From Desulfocapsa sp. (GTDB lineage: Bacteria; Desulfobacterota; Desulfobulbia; Desulfobulbales; Desulfocapsaceae): a stretch of DNA of 16,291 bases. The notes below the pieces were generated by a model that saw only the letters and a program-made list of their open reading frames with translations, did no database searches and was not told the DNA's origin. The stretch's first letter is position 1, and each line of letters opens with the position of its first letter. The stretch covers positions 1 through 16,291 of the forward strand of contig DYDK01000009.1 of the NCBI GenBank assembly GCA_020717935.1, given 5' to 3'. A program made the position numbers and the translations under genes. Positions 8,263 through 14,819 of the stretch are shown here, one piece after another.

Positions 8263-8340
8263 TATAGTGACGATTATAGTGACGATTATAGTGACGATTA
8301 TAGTGACGATTATAGTGATGATTATAGTGATGATTATGGT
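8263..8340 (-). promoter_or_regulatory. 12-bp minisatellite with a TATAAT in each unit, probable promoter region of the peptidase gene
   Basis: Six tandem 12-bp units (8263-8334) plus a partial. Read on the minus strand they are ATCGTCACTATA, and every junction forms a perfect sigma-70 -10 hexamer TATAAT. Five hexamers are perfect, spaced 12 bp, and a sixth is CATAAT. The array ends only 12 bp before the GTG start of the peptidase gene. No good -35 box is evident. The repeat is seen; promoter function is inferred. Confidence 0.6.
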
Positions 8341-8370
8341 CGTTCTTGGAGTTTAGAAATGGAATAAGGC

Positions 8371-8407
8371 AAAAAAATGGTGCCTGCCCATATATGAGCA
8401 GGCACCA
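8371..8407 (-). terminator. Rho-independent terminator (minus strand)
   Basis: Perfect 10-bp stem TGGTGCCTGC/GCAGGCACCA with a 10-nt loop (8378-8407), followed on the minus strand by seven Ts (8371-8377). It would stop leftward transcripts from the OB-domain gene at 8722-9693, 315 bp away, and insulate the peptidase promoter. Confidence 0.85.
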
Positions 8408-8424
8408 AAAGAGGAGGGGTAAAA

Positions 8425-8454
8425 ATGAAGCTTTTCATTTTAGGAGGAGGGTAA
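8425..8454 (+). CDS. Candidate 9-codon mini-ORF
   Basis: MKLFILGGG with a TAA stop. A strong Shine-Dalgarno GAGGAGGGG sits 7 nt before the ATG, just after the hairpin at 8378-8407. Its stop region provides the Shine-Dalgarno of the next mini-ORF. Purine-rich sequence could give this by chance, and no promoter is identified. Confidence 0.3.
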   Translation: MKLFILGGG

Positions 8455-8455
8455 A

Positions 8456-8512
8456 ATGAAAGGTATCATTTGCTTTCCATATTACAACAATCGTGCCAAA
8501 AGACTGTTTTAA
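8456..8512 (+). CDS. Candidate 18-codon mini-ORF
   Basis: MKGIICFPYYNNRAKRLF with a TAA stop, starting one base after the previous mini-ORF's stop. AGGAGG lies 5 nt upstream of the ATG. The pair looks like a small duplication of a ribosome-binding-site-plus-ATG module (both read GGAGG...TAAAATGAA). No homology recognised; it could be a leader, small peptide or chance. Confidence 0.3.
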   Translation: MKGIICFPYYNNRAKRLF

Positions 8513-8600
8513 TTTTAACTCATTAAAAATACAGCATATTTGTAATGATCTAGTGCTGTGAGCTTGTGCCAGAGCTGTAAATTTTTTACTCATTTATCCT

Positions 8601-8647
8601 CAATACGCTTACAAGTGGGTATTTTTTACCCACTTGTAAGCGTATTG
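8601..8647. repeat. Perfect 21-bp inverted repeat with TTTTT loop
   Basis: Arms 8601-8621 and 8627-8647 are exact complements (CAATACGCTTACAAGTGGGT...), separated by five Ts. It lies in the 3' region of the OB-domain gene. No U tract follows on either strand, so it is not a standard intrinsic terminator. It could block exonucleases, act in termination with Rho, or be a mobile palindrome. Confidence 0.9.
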
Positions 8648-8670
8648 AACTCAATGTCATTAACTTAATG

Positions 8671-8721
8671 CCTACCGCTGGCCACTGACCACTTGGGTTG
8701 CGGGCGTTAGCTCGCGTTAGG
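8671..8721 (+). repeat. Dispersed ~48-bp repeat, copy 2
   Basis: Same family as 4853-4899: CCTACCGCTGGCCACTGACC, then TTGGGTTGCGGGCGTTAG and a GC hairpin. It immediately touches the stop codon of the gene at 8722. Confidence 0.85.
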
Positions 8722-9693
8722 TTATAACTTTTTCCCATCCATCAAAATAAGGTTGTATTTGTATCCTGCGCCAAAGTCCTTGTTGAGGTGGACTGTGCCG
8801 CTCATTGTAACAATATCGTTAGCTTCTGGTAATTCATTTGCCGTTATGACGAGATCATGGGTTCCTGATGACACATCTCCTGAGCCATCCTGGAGATGGA
8901 TCCAGTTCATCTTCAAAATACCGGCGGCGATTTTGACAACCCTGCCGCGGACAACCACCTCCTTGCCAGTCAGATCCTTTTGTTTTTCATGGATTTCGCC
9001 GATTGTGTACGCATTGGCGCCGGCAGCTTTTTCGATGGGTTGGGGCAGAGTGTCTAAAGTTGGGGCTTTTCCTGATTTCAGCTCAGCCAGGCCCTGACCC
9101 CCGTGGGCATTCTTGATCATTTCTTCATCCTGGTGACGATTTTTATCGAGGGTGTGCTCCTGCTGAGTTGGCGTTTCCACTTGCTGCTGAGCCGGTATTT
9201 TCTCAGGCGTTTGCGGCGGAGCCTTCGTTTCTGTAGCCGTTGATGTTTCCTTTTTGTCAGCGACCATCTGATCAGCAGGTTTATCCCTATGAACTATGGA
9301 CATGATTTTGTCGTCGGCAGCTGCGGAGTCAGTGACGAGGCCAGAGGAAAAAAAGATGGTTTCAAATTTTCGATTGAGCTTGGTGCTATGGAAATCCTTC
9401 ATCTCAATACCTTTCCACATCTCAAGGGTATCGCCTACGGCAACACTCATTTTCGGCACTGCCACCCATGTCTTCGTGGTATCTTTTTCAAGCAGGACAT
9501 AGGTGTAATAATTTACATCCATGGTTTCAATGACCTTGCCGGAAATTTTTTCCTGGGTTTGTGGTGCTACGGCAACGGGAGTGTTATTCTTCTCTGGCGT
9601 CTCATTCGCAATGAGAGGAGAGCTGCCGAAAATGGTGGAAAAAGAGATTACAGTTTGAAGAATGATCATGTTTCGATGTGTGTGTACTGGCAT
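8722..9693 (-). CDS. Periplasmic protein with two OB-like domains (NrfJ-like N-terminal part)
   Basis: A 323-residue exported protein. I chose ATG 9693, preceded by AAGGAAG; the frame extends upstream to 9807 but that part does not resemble a signal peptide, whereas residues 1-30 (ending SPLIANE) do. Residues ~49-120 (SGKVIETMDVNYYTYVLLE, TWVAVP, VGDTLEMWKG, MKDFHSTKLNRKF) match the small domain often called NrfJ-like, found beside multihaem cytochromes. A Pro/Gln/Thr/Lys linker spans ~140-215. Residues ~230-322 (LTGKEVVVRGRVVKI, NWIHLQDGSG, ANDIVTMSGTV) are a second OB-like fold related to nucleic-acid-binding OB domains, though export makes DNA binding unlikely. The role is unknown; cytochrome maturation or redox support is a guess from neighbours. 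Confidence 0.88.
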   Translation of the reverse strand: MPVHTHRNMIILQTVISFSTIFGSSPLIANETPEKNNTPVAVAPQTQEKISGKVIETMDVNYYTYVLLEKDTTKTWVAVPKMSVAVGDTLEMWKGIEMKDFHSTKLNRKFETIFFSSGLVTDSAAADDKIMSIVHRDKPADQMVADKKETSTATETKAPPQTPEKIPAQQQVETPTQQEHTLDKNRHQDEEMIKNAHGGQGLAELKSGKAPTLDTLPQPIEKAAGANAYTIGEIHEKQKDLTGKEVVVRGRVVKIAAGILKMNWIHLQDGSGDVSSGTHDLVITANELPEANDIVTMSGTVHLNKDFGAGYKYNLILMDGKKL

Positions 9694-10007
9694 GGAGATA
9701 TCTTCCTTTTTTGGTTGAATGAGAGAAAAAAACAACGGTGTCCGACCCCATTTTTGCGAACATTTCCGCAAAAAAATCAAGCTGGATACCAATGGAGAAA
9801 GAAACATTTTGCAGCAGACCCAGTTGTACCCTGTTTATTTTTACAGCTTGTGGTAAGTGTAGCTGCATAAATCTCTATAACTTTTACGCCCAAGCTATAT
9901 AGCTTAACATTATGACTTTACATGGATTAGCTAATTAAATAAGTTATAGATGTTTGTGTTGTTCCACTTATATCAAAAGTACGAACCCTCAATTACAGGA
10001 TATGTTC
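9694..10007. other. Divergent intergenic region
   Basis: It separates the leftward OB-domain gene from the rightward ChaN lipoprotein and so should hold both promoters. Seen in it: a palindrome AAGCTATATAGCTT at 9892-9905, a hairpin TTTTTGCG/CGCAAAAA near 9752-9775, and AT-rich sequence with a TTTACA at 9917 but no convincing -10 at correct spacing. No gene is visible. Confidence 0.5.
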
Positions 10008-10847
10008 ATGATGACCCATTTGAAATTTAACTCTTTTTTTTGTCCTGTCGCCATCTTTTTTCTCCTTGCCGGTTGCTCTTCGACGCATCTCCTGCGGTGT
10101 AAAGATCAGCAGGCAGTTGAGATAAAGATCGTTGGCGCAGAGTTACGCACTGCGCCGTTTATTTGCGTTGGCGAGGTTCATACTGAAACGCGGCATCATG
10201 AGGATCAACTGGAAATCATCCAAAATCTCCATGATTCCGGTGTTGATCTTGCCCTTGGCCTGGAGATGTTTGATTTTACCCAACAGGCGGCGCTTAATCG
10301 CTGGAATCAAGGCGACCTGGACTGGCCAGGGTTTACGCAACTCTATGCTCAGAACTGGAAGGTGCCCCTAGAGATGTATGCGCCTGTTTTTTTATACGCA
10401 AAAGAGAAGCGCATCCCGCTTATTGGCCTCAATCTTCCCCAAGCGCTTGCCCATAAGGTTGCCAGTCAGGGGTTTTCATCCTTGACACCTGTTGAGATGG
10501 AAGGGCTTCCCGATTCCCTGTCGTGCGAACAGGATTCAGTGCAAATGCGCCTTTTGCGACAGATGCTCACGGCTCACGGGGGCGATGATCAGCGCTTTCA
10601 AAATTTCTGCGAGACGCAAACCCTGCGGGATACGACCATGGCTTTGAACGCTTATCGCTATCAGGAGCGCTATCCGCAGAAAACCCTGTTGATTATGGCA
10701 GGTATTGGCCATTGTCTCAGACAGGGGCTGGTTGGTCCTCTGGAGAAGTATTCGGGAAAACGAGCGACGGTCATTTTGCCGGCTGTATCAGACCAGATTT
10801 TAGGACAAACGCTCACCGCGGACGATGCGGATTTTGTATTGCAATAA
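10008..10847 (+). CDS. ChaN-family (haem-binding type) lipoprotein
   Basis: A 279-residue lipoprotein. Start ATG 10008 has AGGA 7 nt upstream; the longer frame from 9954 has no such site. Signal peptide with lipobox LLAGC (Cys23). The body matches the ChaN/DUF399 family: FICVGEVHTETRHHEDQLEI, LGLEMFDFTQQAAL, NWKVPLEMYAPVFLYAKEK, IPLIGLN, and near the C-terminus LLIMAGIGHCLRQG. ChaN proteins of Campylobacter bind haem and are iron-regulated; the substrate here is unproven. It is the only sizeable gene on the plus strand. A second ChaN domain sits inside the fusion at 5140-8250, and the two share IPxIGLN and GLEMF/GMEMF signatures. Confidence 0.92.
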   Translation: MMTHLKFNSFFCPVAIFFLLAGCSSTHLLRCKDQQAVEIKIVGAELRTAPFICVGEVHTETRHHEDQLEIIQNLHDSGVDLALGLEMFDFTQQAALNRWNQGDLDWPGFTQLYAQNWKVPLEMYAPVFLYAKEKRIPLIGLNLPQALAHKVASQGFSSLTPVEMEGLPDSLSCEQDSVQMRLLRQMLTAHGGDDQRFQNFCETQTLRDTTMALNAYRYQERYPQKTLLIMAGIGHCLRQGLVGPLEKYSGKRATVILPAVSDQILGQTLTADDADFVLQ

Positions 10848-10872
10848 GGGAGCCAATATCAGTCAGGCATAA

Positions 10873-11212
10873 TTCTACATTGTCAAATTACCCTCCCCCC
10901 CCCTTAATCCCCCTTATCAGGCTGATCTTGATCCACACTTGACACAGGGGGTATTTCTTAATGCGGTTTCGGCTTCCTGTTAAGTATCTAAAATCATTAA
11001 ATATCGAATATCGAACAAGGAACCGCAGAATGATGAAGTTTTCACTTCGACATTCGATATTCGACATTCGACATTCTACGGTTCATAAAAGTTCCTATGA
11101 AACAGGATGCTTACCATACCCCCTGTGTCAAGTGTGGATCAAGATCAGCTTATCAGGGGGGGAGGGTAAAGGGGCACCGCTTATGACGGTGGAACAATGT
11201 GACAATGTAGAA
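10873..11212. repeat. Composite nested inverted repeat (MITE-like)
   Basis: Outer arms TTCTACATTGTCA (10873-10885) and its complement (11200-11212) enclose 34-bp perfect arms at 10921-10954 and 11116-11149 (GCTGATCTTGATCCACACTT...). Within these lies another imperfect palindrome (about 10999-11085) rich in TTCGA/ATATCGA, with GGAACCGCAGAATG facing CATTCTACGGTTC. The ATTCGATATTCG type of inner repeat is widespread in intergenic DNA of several phyla. The 123-residue frame at 10961-11332 is a translation of this repeat, not a gene. Confidence 0.85.
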
Positions 11213-11400
11213 CTAAGGAGGCTACTCAAAATAAACTGGACAAAATTGCGCTCGGATTTGGGTTGGATTTGGTCGGGACGATTGAACAAAACCGCAGGCA
11301 TAATTGTGTTATGTCGAGGATTTTGTGATTGAGAATCGGCCAAATACGACCCGAAGACGAGATGCAAGGTGTTCAGGTTATTTTGAATAGCCTCCTAAGC
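11213..11400. repeat. Structured palindromic element, copy 1
   Basis: Imperfect ~75-bp arms (CTAAGGAGGCTACTCAAAAT at 11213 facing its near-complement ending at 11399) flank a core at 11279-11334. The core is identical over 56 bp to 16008-16063 and contains nested pairs CAAAACC/GGATTTTG and CATAA-TTGTG-TTATG. It ends 20 bp beyond the stop of the outer-membrane gene. Confidence 0.9.
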
Positions 11401-11419
11401 GCCTTGAGAGGAGTGGCGC

Positions 11420-13753
11420 CTAAAACCACCGCCTGAACTTCAATGCAACAAATGCATCCTTGGATTGCATTCCATTATCATCTTCCCAGGAGAGATCTCC
11501 TTCCAGACGAATTCTGCTCTTGCCAATGGCGACCTGTATGGCTGTGTTAAAGTCAACCTCAGTGCTGTCTGCCCCTCTGCCACTTAAAATCAGGAAGTTC
11601 GCCCTGTTTTCCCAGGAGGCCCCAGGAATGAATGTCAGGCTCTTTGTTAGATTCACATGTCCAGAGAGGGAATTTTCGGAGCCAGCTTCGGAAGTTCTGT
11701 CGCGATAAGTGATTTCCTCATATTCGGTCTGTTCTATGTCTATGCCGGCAGCGAAACGATAAAGATTAAAGTTTCGACGATATTCGAGGGATGGCCCCCA
11801 GGTATGATAGATTTCGTTGTTACTGTTATAGTCTCGATACAGAACACTGAAGGTATAGTACTTGCTGAAGGTCGTTGCAATGCTACCAAAATATTCGGTA
11901 TAATCTGAAAGGTTCACATTCTGGTCGCTTCCTTCCAGCAGCTCCTGGCCACCCTTGCTCACTCTGCCAGTCACACGATATTTGTTGTCAAAGAGCGCCA
12001 GATTTGAGCCGATGGAAGTGGACTGGTTGGCGAATGTTATGTCCGGATTGGTCAGATATTCGTAATCAATGGAGAGCTGATCGCCATCACTAATGGCGCT
12101 CCCCTGAGGAACCTCGATTCGGGTCTGGCGGCCAACGCTTTCGACGATATAATCTATCCCTTCATCATAGACTATGGTTCTTTCCTTATTTCTGATCACA
12201 ATGGTGTCGAGATCAATATCAAAGTCATTGAGGTAGTTAAAGCGTGTTGCGTCATACAGAAATGAGGCATCAATAATCTGCGCCAAGCCGCTTAGCATAA
12301 GCTGTTCCGTGATTCCGTAGGAATTATTCAGATGCACATTCAGCTTGCTCTCCCGTGGCAGATTTCTATGATAATTGAAATTCAAATCTCCTGCTATCTG
12401 TTTATTATCGCCGAATGACTGCTGGGTTTCATTGTGGTTCACACTGAGATTGGTGTTGAAGTTATCAAAGAGCCTATGGCGCAGCCAGCCATAGCCTGAC
12501 TGCGTGTTTATTTCATTGCGGAATGAATCGTAAAAACTATTTCTGTAGGTCAGGCCGGAATCCAGAGCTTGTCCCAAATCCCAGTGAAGCCGTTCTTCCC
12601 AGAAGGCATGAGTCTCCTCGTCCATTATTCTTTTACCCGATTCTCCGTATTCTGAATTTGCATTTGAGTATGAATACTCGGATTCAAGGTAGCGCGTGAG
12701 ATCTTGTTTTGTTTTGGTGAAATCCAAATGATTCAGGAGCGTCAAGGAGTGAGAATCACCATCCTGTTGATCCCCGGATTCGGAGTTGGTATCGTGTAAG
12801 CCTTTCATCAGGGTGAACGAAGTGCTGCACCATTCCTGATACCGATGTGCACCGTTGAGCAAGATCTGTTGGAAGCTGTTGGTCCGGTCATTGGTGAGGC
12901 CGCTGGTTTTTCCTTCACCGTTTGTTATTTGCAGATGAGTCATCAGAGAGGGATACTCATACTGCAAGCTCAGAGATTCACCCCGTTGATCCTGGTCGTA
13001 ATTGCTGGAAAAGACGCGGTTCACCATGTCTTTGGTATAGTAACTGGTAAACTGAACGGGATACTTTTCGTCCTTGAAAAAAGTGCCATCCAGGTGATAT
13101 TCGAGGGTGGGAGTCAATCCGGTATCGGAACCCAGAGACGCGTCTTTTTCCCATTCTCCAGCGCCTCCAATATCTACAAACAAACTGCCCATCAACAATT
13201 TGGATCGCATGACGGCATACTGGGTGCCAAAATGATAGGAGTGTTCCAGCAGCAGATCATGAGAGGCCACTGTCCCGTAATCTCTTCTGCTGTCAATCGC
13301 CGAGTAATCATAGCGATAGTCAATATCTACCCATTGCCGGATATCCTTGACCAGGATATAGGAGAGGAAGGGGGGGGGCTTGCTTGAATCCGGCTGGCGA
13401 GCTTCACTGATAGCAGAACTCACAAGGGTGACAGTGAAGAAAAAAACGCTTGCAAGCAGGAGTCGTGACAAAGAGTGAAGCGCAAGCGCCGATACATATT
13501 CCTGCCGACACCGTTGCCGTCTGCTCCCCGATTTATGGGGATATGACCCGGAATCAAACTGCCGATTCCCCGCTTTATGGGGACATGCCCCGGAATCAAA
13601 CTGCCGATTCCCCGCTTTATGGGGACACGATCCGGAATCAAACTGCCGATTCCCCGATTTATGGGGACACGATCCGGAATCAAACTGCCGATTCCGGTCA
13701 TGTCCCCATAAATCGATGTGTCTTCGCTGTCTCAATGCGAATCGGAATTTCAT
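11420..13753 (-). CDS. Outer-membrane beta-barrel protein; 5' end contains a 42-bp repeat array
   Basis: The frame encodes 777 residues. From ~residue 119 onward it alternates polar and aromatic/hydrophobic residues in beta strands and ends FRRWF, with the terminal phenylalanine typical of barrels inserted by BAM. A non-barrel insert at ~515-568 (IVIRNKERTIVYDEGIDYIV, then IEVPQGSAISDGDQLSIDYEY) resembles a domain seen in large outer-membrane proteins of electron-transfer clusters. It probably houses or accompanies the pentahaem cytochrome. The start is unresolved. ATG 13753 lies 13 bp after the upstream stop, but residues 13-76 come from four in-frame repeat units and the evident signal peptide (SRLLLASVFFFTVTLVSSA) begins only near residue 96. 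A TTG at 13471 would start right there but lacks a Shine-Dalgarno. ATG 13487 (AGGA just upstream) is in another frame. Confidence 0.85.
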   Translation of the reverse strand: MKFRFALRQRRHIDLWGHDRNRQFDSGSCPHKSGNRQFDSGSCPHKAGNRQFDSGACPHKAGNRQFDSGSYPHKSGSRRQRCRQEYVSALALHSLSRLLLASVFFFTVTLVSSAISEARQPDSSKPPPFLSYILVKDIRQWVDIDYRYDYSAIDSRRDYGTVASHDLLLEHSYHFGTQYAVMRSKLLMGSLFVDIGGAGEWEKDASLGSDTGLTPTLEYHLDGTFFKDEKYPVQFTSYYTKDMVNRVFSSNYDQDQRGESLSLQYEYPSLMTHLQITNGEGKTSGLTNDRTNSFQQILLNGAHRYQEWCSTSFTLMKGLHDTNSESGDQQDGDSHSLTLLNHLDFTKTKQDLTRYLESEYSYSNANSEYGESGKRIMDEETHAFWEERLHWDLGQALDSGLTYRNSFYDSFRNEINTQSGYGWLRHRLFDNFNTNLSVNHNETQQSFGDNKQIAGDLNFNYHRNLPRESKLNVHLNNSYGITEQLMLSGLAQIIDASFLYDATRFNYLNDFDIDLDTIVIRNKERTIVYDEGIDYIVESVGRQTRIEVPQGSAISDGDQLSIDYEYLTNPDITFANQSTSIGSNLALFDNKYRVTGRVSKGGQELLEGSDQNVNLSDYTEYFGSIATTFSKYYTFSVLYRDYNSNNEIYHTWGPSLEYRRNFNLYRFAAGIDIEQTEYEEITYRDRTSEAGSENSLSGHVNLTKSLTFIPGASWENRANFLILSGRGADSTEVDFNTAIQVAIGKSRIRLEGDLSWEDDNGMQSKDAFVALKFRRWF
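13526..13715. repeat. 42-bp tandem palindromic array (four units plus inverted tail) within coding frame
   Basis: Units start at 13526, 13568, 13610 and 13652, each CCCCGATTTATGGGGACACG followed by hairpin GGAATC-AAACTGCC-GATTCC. One inverted head (13694-13715) follows. Length (42 bp), 8-nt loop ending GCC and head/tail layout equal those of the 4.5-kb array, but the bases differ, so it is a sister family. On the minus strand it reads as 14-residue repeats of the type NRQFDSGSCPHKSG. Confidence 0.95.
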
Positions 13754-13766
13754 CCTGCGGTCTGCC

Positions 13767-14339
13767 CTATTTCAGGAAATACATGGCATCCCCGAAGTGA
13801 GGATCATGACAGTCAACGCAATTCATGCCTTTTGCCATGACCTGTTTGTGCATATTGGCGGCCAGGCGTTTTTCCGTATGACATTTATCGCAGAGACGAT
13901 TTTTATCCATTTCCAGCAAGGAAGAATATTCAGAGGAGTGGGGCAGATGACAGGCGGAGCAGTCTCCCACTTCAACCGGGCCATGCACAAAACTTCCCTT
14001 GATAAAATTGGTATGGCACATGACGCAAAGCTCCAGTTTGGGACGAACCAAACCAACTTTGGATTCAAAATCGTGACAGTCCTTACATTTCTTTTCCACA
14101 TAAGGCTTATGGTGGGAGATGGCGGCCAATGTTGTGTCTTTTTTGGCCGCCAGCTCCCTGCCCGCCTTTTCATCCAGATATTTTTTCATTTCCTGTTCAT
14201 GATAGTCGGAACAGAGTTCCTCGGGTGGAGGAAGGCTGGGCACCCCTTCAAAAATCGTGGTGAGAACCTGATGCCTGGTGACCTGATCACAGCCTGATAC
14301 AAGAAGGCAAAGGAGAAAAACAAAGAAGTATTTATTCAT
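13767..14339 (-). CDS. Pentahaem c-type cytochrome lipoprotein
   Basis: A 190-residue lipoprotein; I chose ATG 14339 because it starts a signal peptide with lipobox LVSGC (Cys17), while the frame upstream to 14375 adds unrelated residues from a repeat. Five CxxCH motifs: CKDCH (85), CVMCH (105), CSACH (127), CDKCH (150), CVDCH (174). Spacing and histidines such as HKPY and HLPH match the doubled-CXXCH type of periplasmic cytochromes. It would be anchored in a membrane and pass electrons across the periplasm or through the barrel encoded 13 bp downstream. Upstream 480 bp to the NHL gene are filled with repeats; the ribosome binding site is weak. Confidence 0.93.
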   Translation of the reverse strand: MNKYFFVFLLCLLVSGCDQVTRHQVLTTIFEGVPSLPPPEELCSDYHEQEMKKYLDEKAGRELAAKKDTTLAAISHHKPYVEKKCKDCHDFESKVGLVRPKLELCVMCHTNFIKGSFVHGPVEVGDCSACHLPHSSEYSSLLEMDKNRLCDKCHTEKRLAANMHKQVMAKGMNCVDCHDPHFGDAMYFLK

Positions 14340-14351
14340 ACTCAGACTGTA

Positions 14352-14400
14352 CCTAATGCGGGATAACGCCCGCAACCCAAGTGGTTAGTGGCCAGTAGGT
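14352..14400 (-). repeat. Dispersed ~48-bp repeat, copy 3
   Basis: Reverse complement of the family at 4853-4899 and 8671-8721: ACCTACTGGCCACTAACCAC, then TTGGGTTGCGGGCG and a hairpin GCGGGC-GTTA-TCCCGC. It ends 12 bp before the pentahaem ATG and so overlaps its leader. Confidence 0.85.
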
Positions 14401-14459
14401 CGTTTGGGGACATGATCCCGAATTGGCTTTTTAATTCGGGATCATGTCCCCAAACGACC
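14398..14459. repeat. Solo GGGGACA palindrome, single-copy form of the 4.5-kb array
   Basis: Perfect 27-bp arms (14398-14424 and 14433-14459) around GGCTTTTT. The arm holds TTTGGGGACATGATCCCGAA and the loop is the exact complement of AAAAAGCC, the loop in the 4.5-kb array. This is therefore one unit of that family in reverse orientation, not amplified. Confidence 0.92.
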
Positions 14460-14484
14460 GGTGTTGCCATGACGACCGGATTTC

Positions 14485-14707
14485 CCTGGATTCCGCTTCG
14501 CTCCATCCAGGCTACGATTCTTTATTGTCAAGGGTTGGCAAGGATGAATAAAATTTTTCTTGTTTTTTATGACAGACTCTCGGGGGTAATGATATTGAGT
14601 AAAGAACCGTAGAACCGTAGCCTGGATGGAGCAAAGCGGAATCCAGGAAATCCCCTGCCCGTGGCAACACCAACCCTGGATTCCGCTGACGCTTTATCCA
14701 GGCTACG
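14485..14707. repeat. Three copies of a CCTGGATTCCGC...ATCCAGG repeat
   Basis: Copies at 14485-14516 (+), 14616-14647 (-) and 14675-14707 (+). Each is a weak hairpin with CCTGGAT/ATCCAGG ends followed by CTACG. This is a widespread proteobacterial intergenic repeat. Together with neighbouring repeats it fills the 480-bp gap between the NHL and pentahaem genes; no gene is seen. Confidence 0.85.
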
Positions 14708-14744
14708 ACTACGACTGTTGGAGTTCCCTCATGAGAACAATCGA

Positions 14745-14781
14745 CCCCCCCTTGCCGCCCTGACAAATGGGGCAAGGGAGG
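14745..14781 (-). terminator. Hairpin after the NHL gene
   Basis: CCTCCCTTGCC pairs with GGCAAGGGGGG on the minus strand, ~40 bp past the NHL stop codon. No T tract follows, so it may be a processing or pause site or leaky terminator rather than a full stop of the operon. Confidence 0.4.
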
Positions 14782-14819
14782 TTGTTTTTAATGTGACAAA
14801 GAAGAGTTACGCCCTGTAT

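Noticed and set aside
8022..8356. Plus-strand frames rich in VTII repeats or arginine
   Set aside because: They are read-outs of the 12-bp and 6-bp repeats opposite the peptidase gene.
9694..9807. N-terminal extension of the OB-domain protein
   Set aside because: The sequence upstream of 9693 includes an intergenic-type hairpin, and the signal peptide begins at 9693.
10961..11332. A 123-residue plus-strand protein
   Set aside because: It is a translation of the nested palindromes; its RHSIFDIRHST-like part is a known type of artefact from TTCGA repeats.
13420..13701. Alternative frame with ATG at 13487 as the true start of the barrel protein
   Set aside because: It ends after 25 codons in a different frame; joining it to the barrel needs a frameshift in a run of seven Ts. 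It remains possible only if that run is missequenced.
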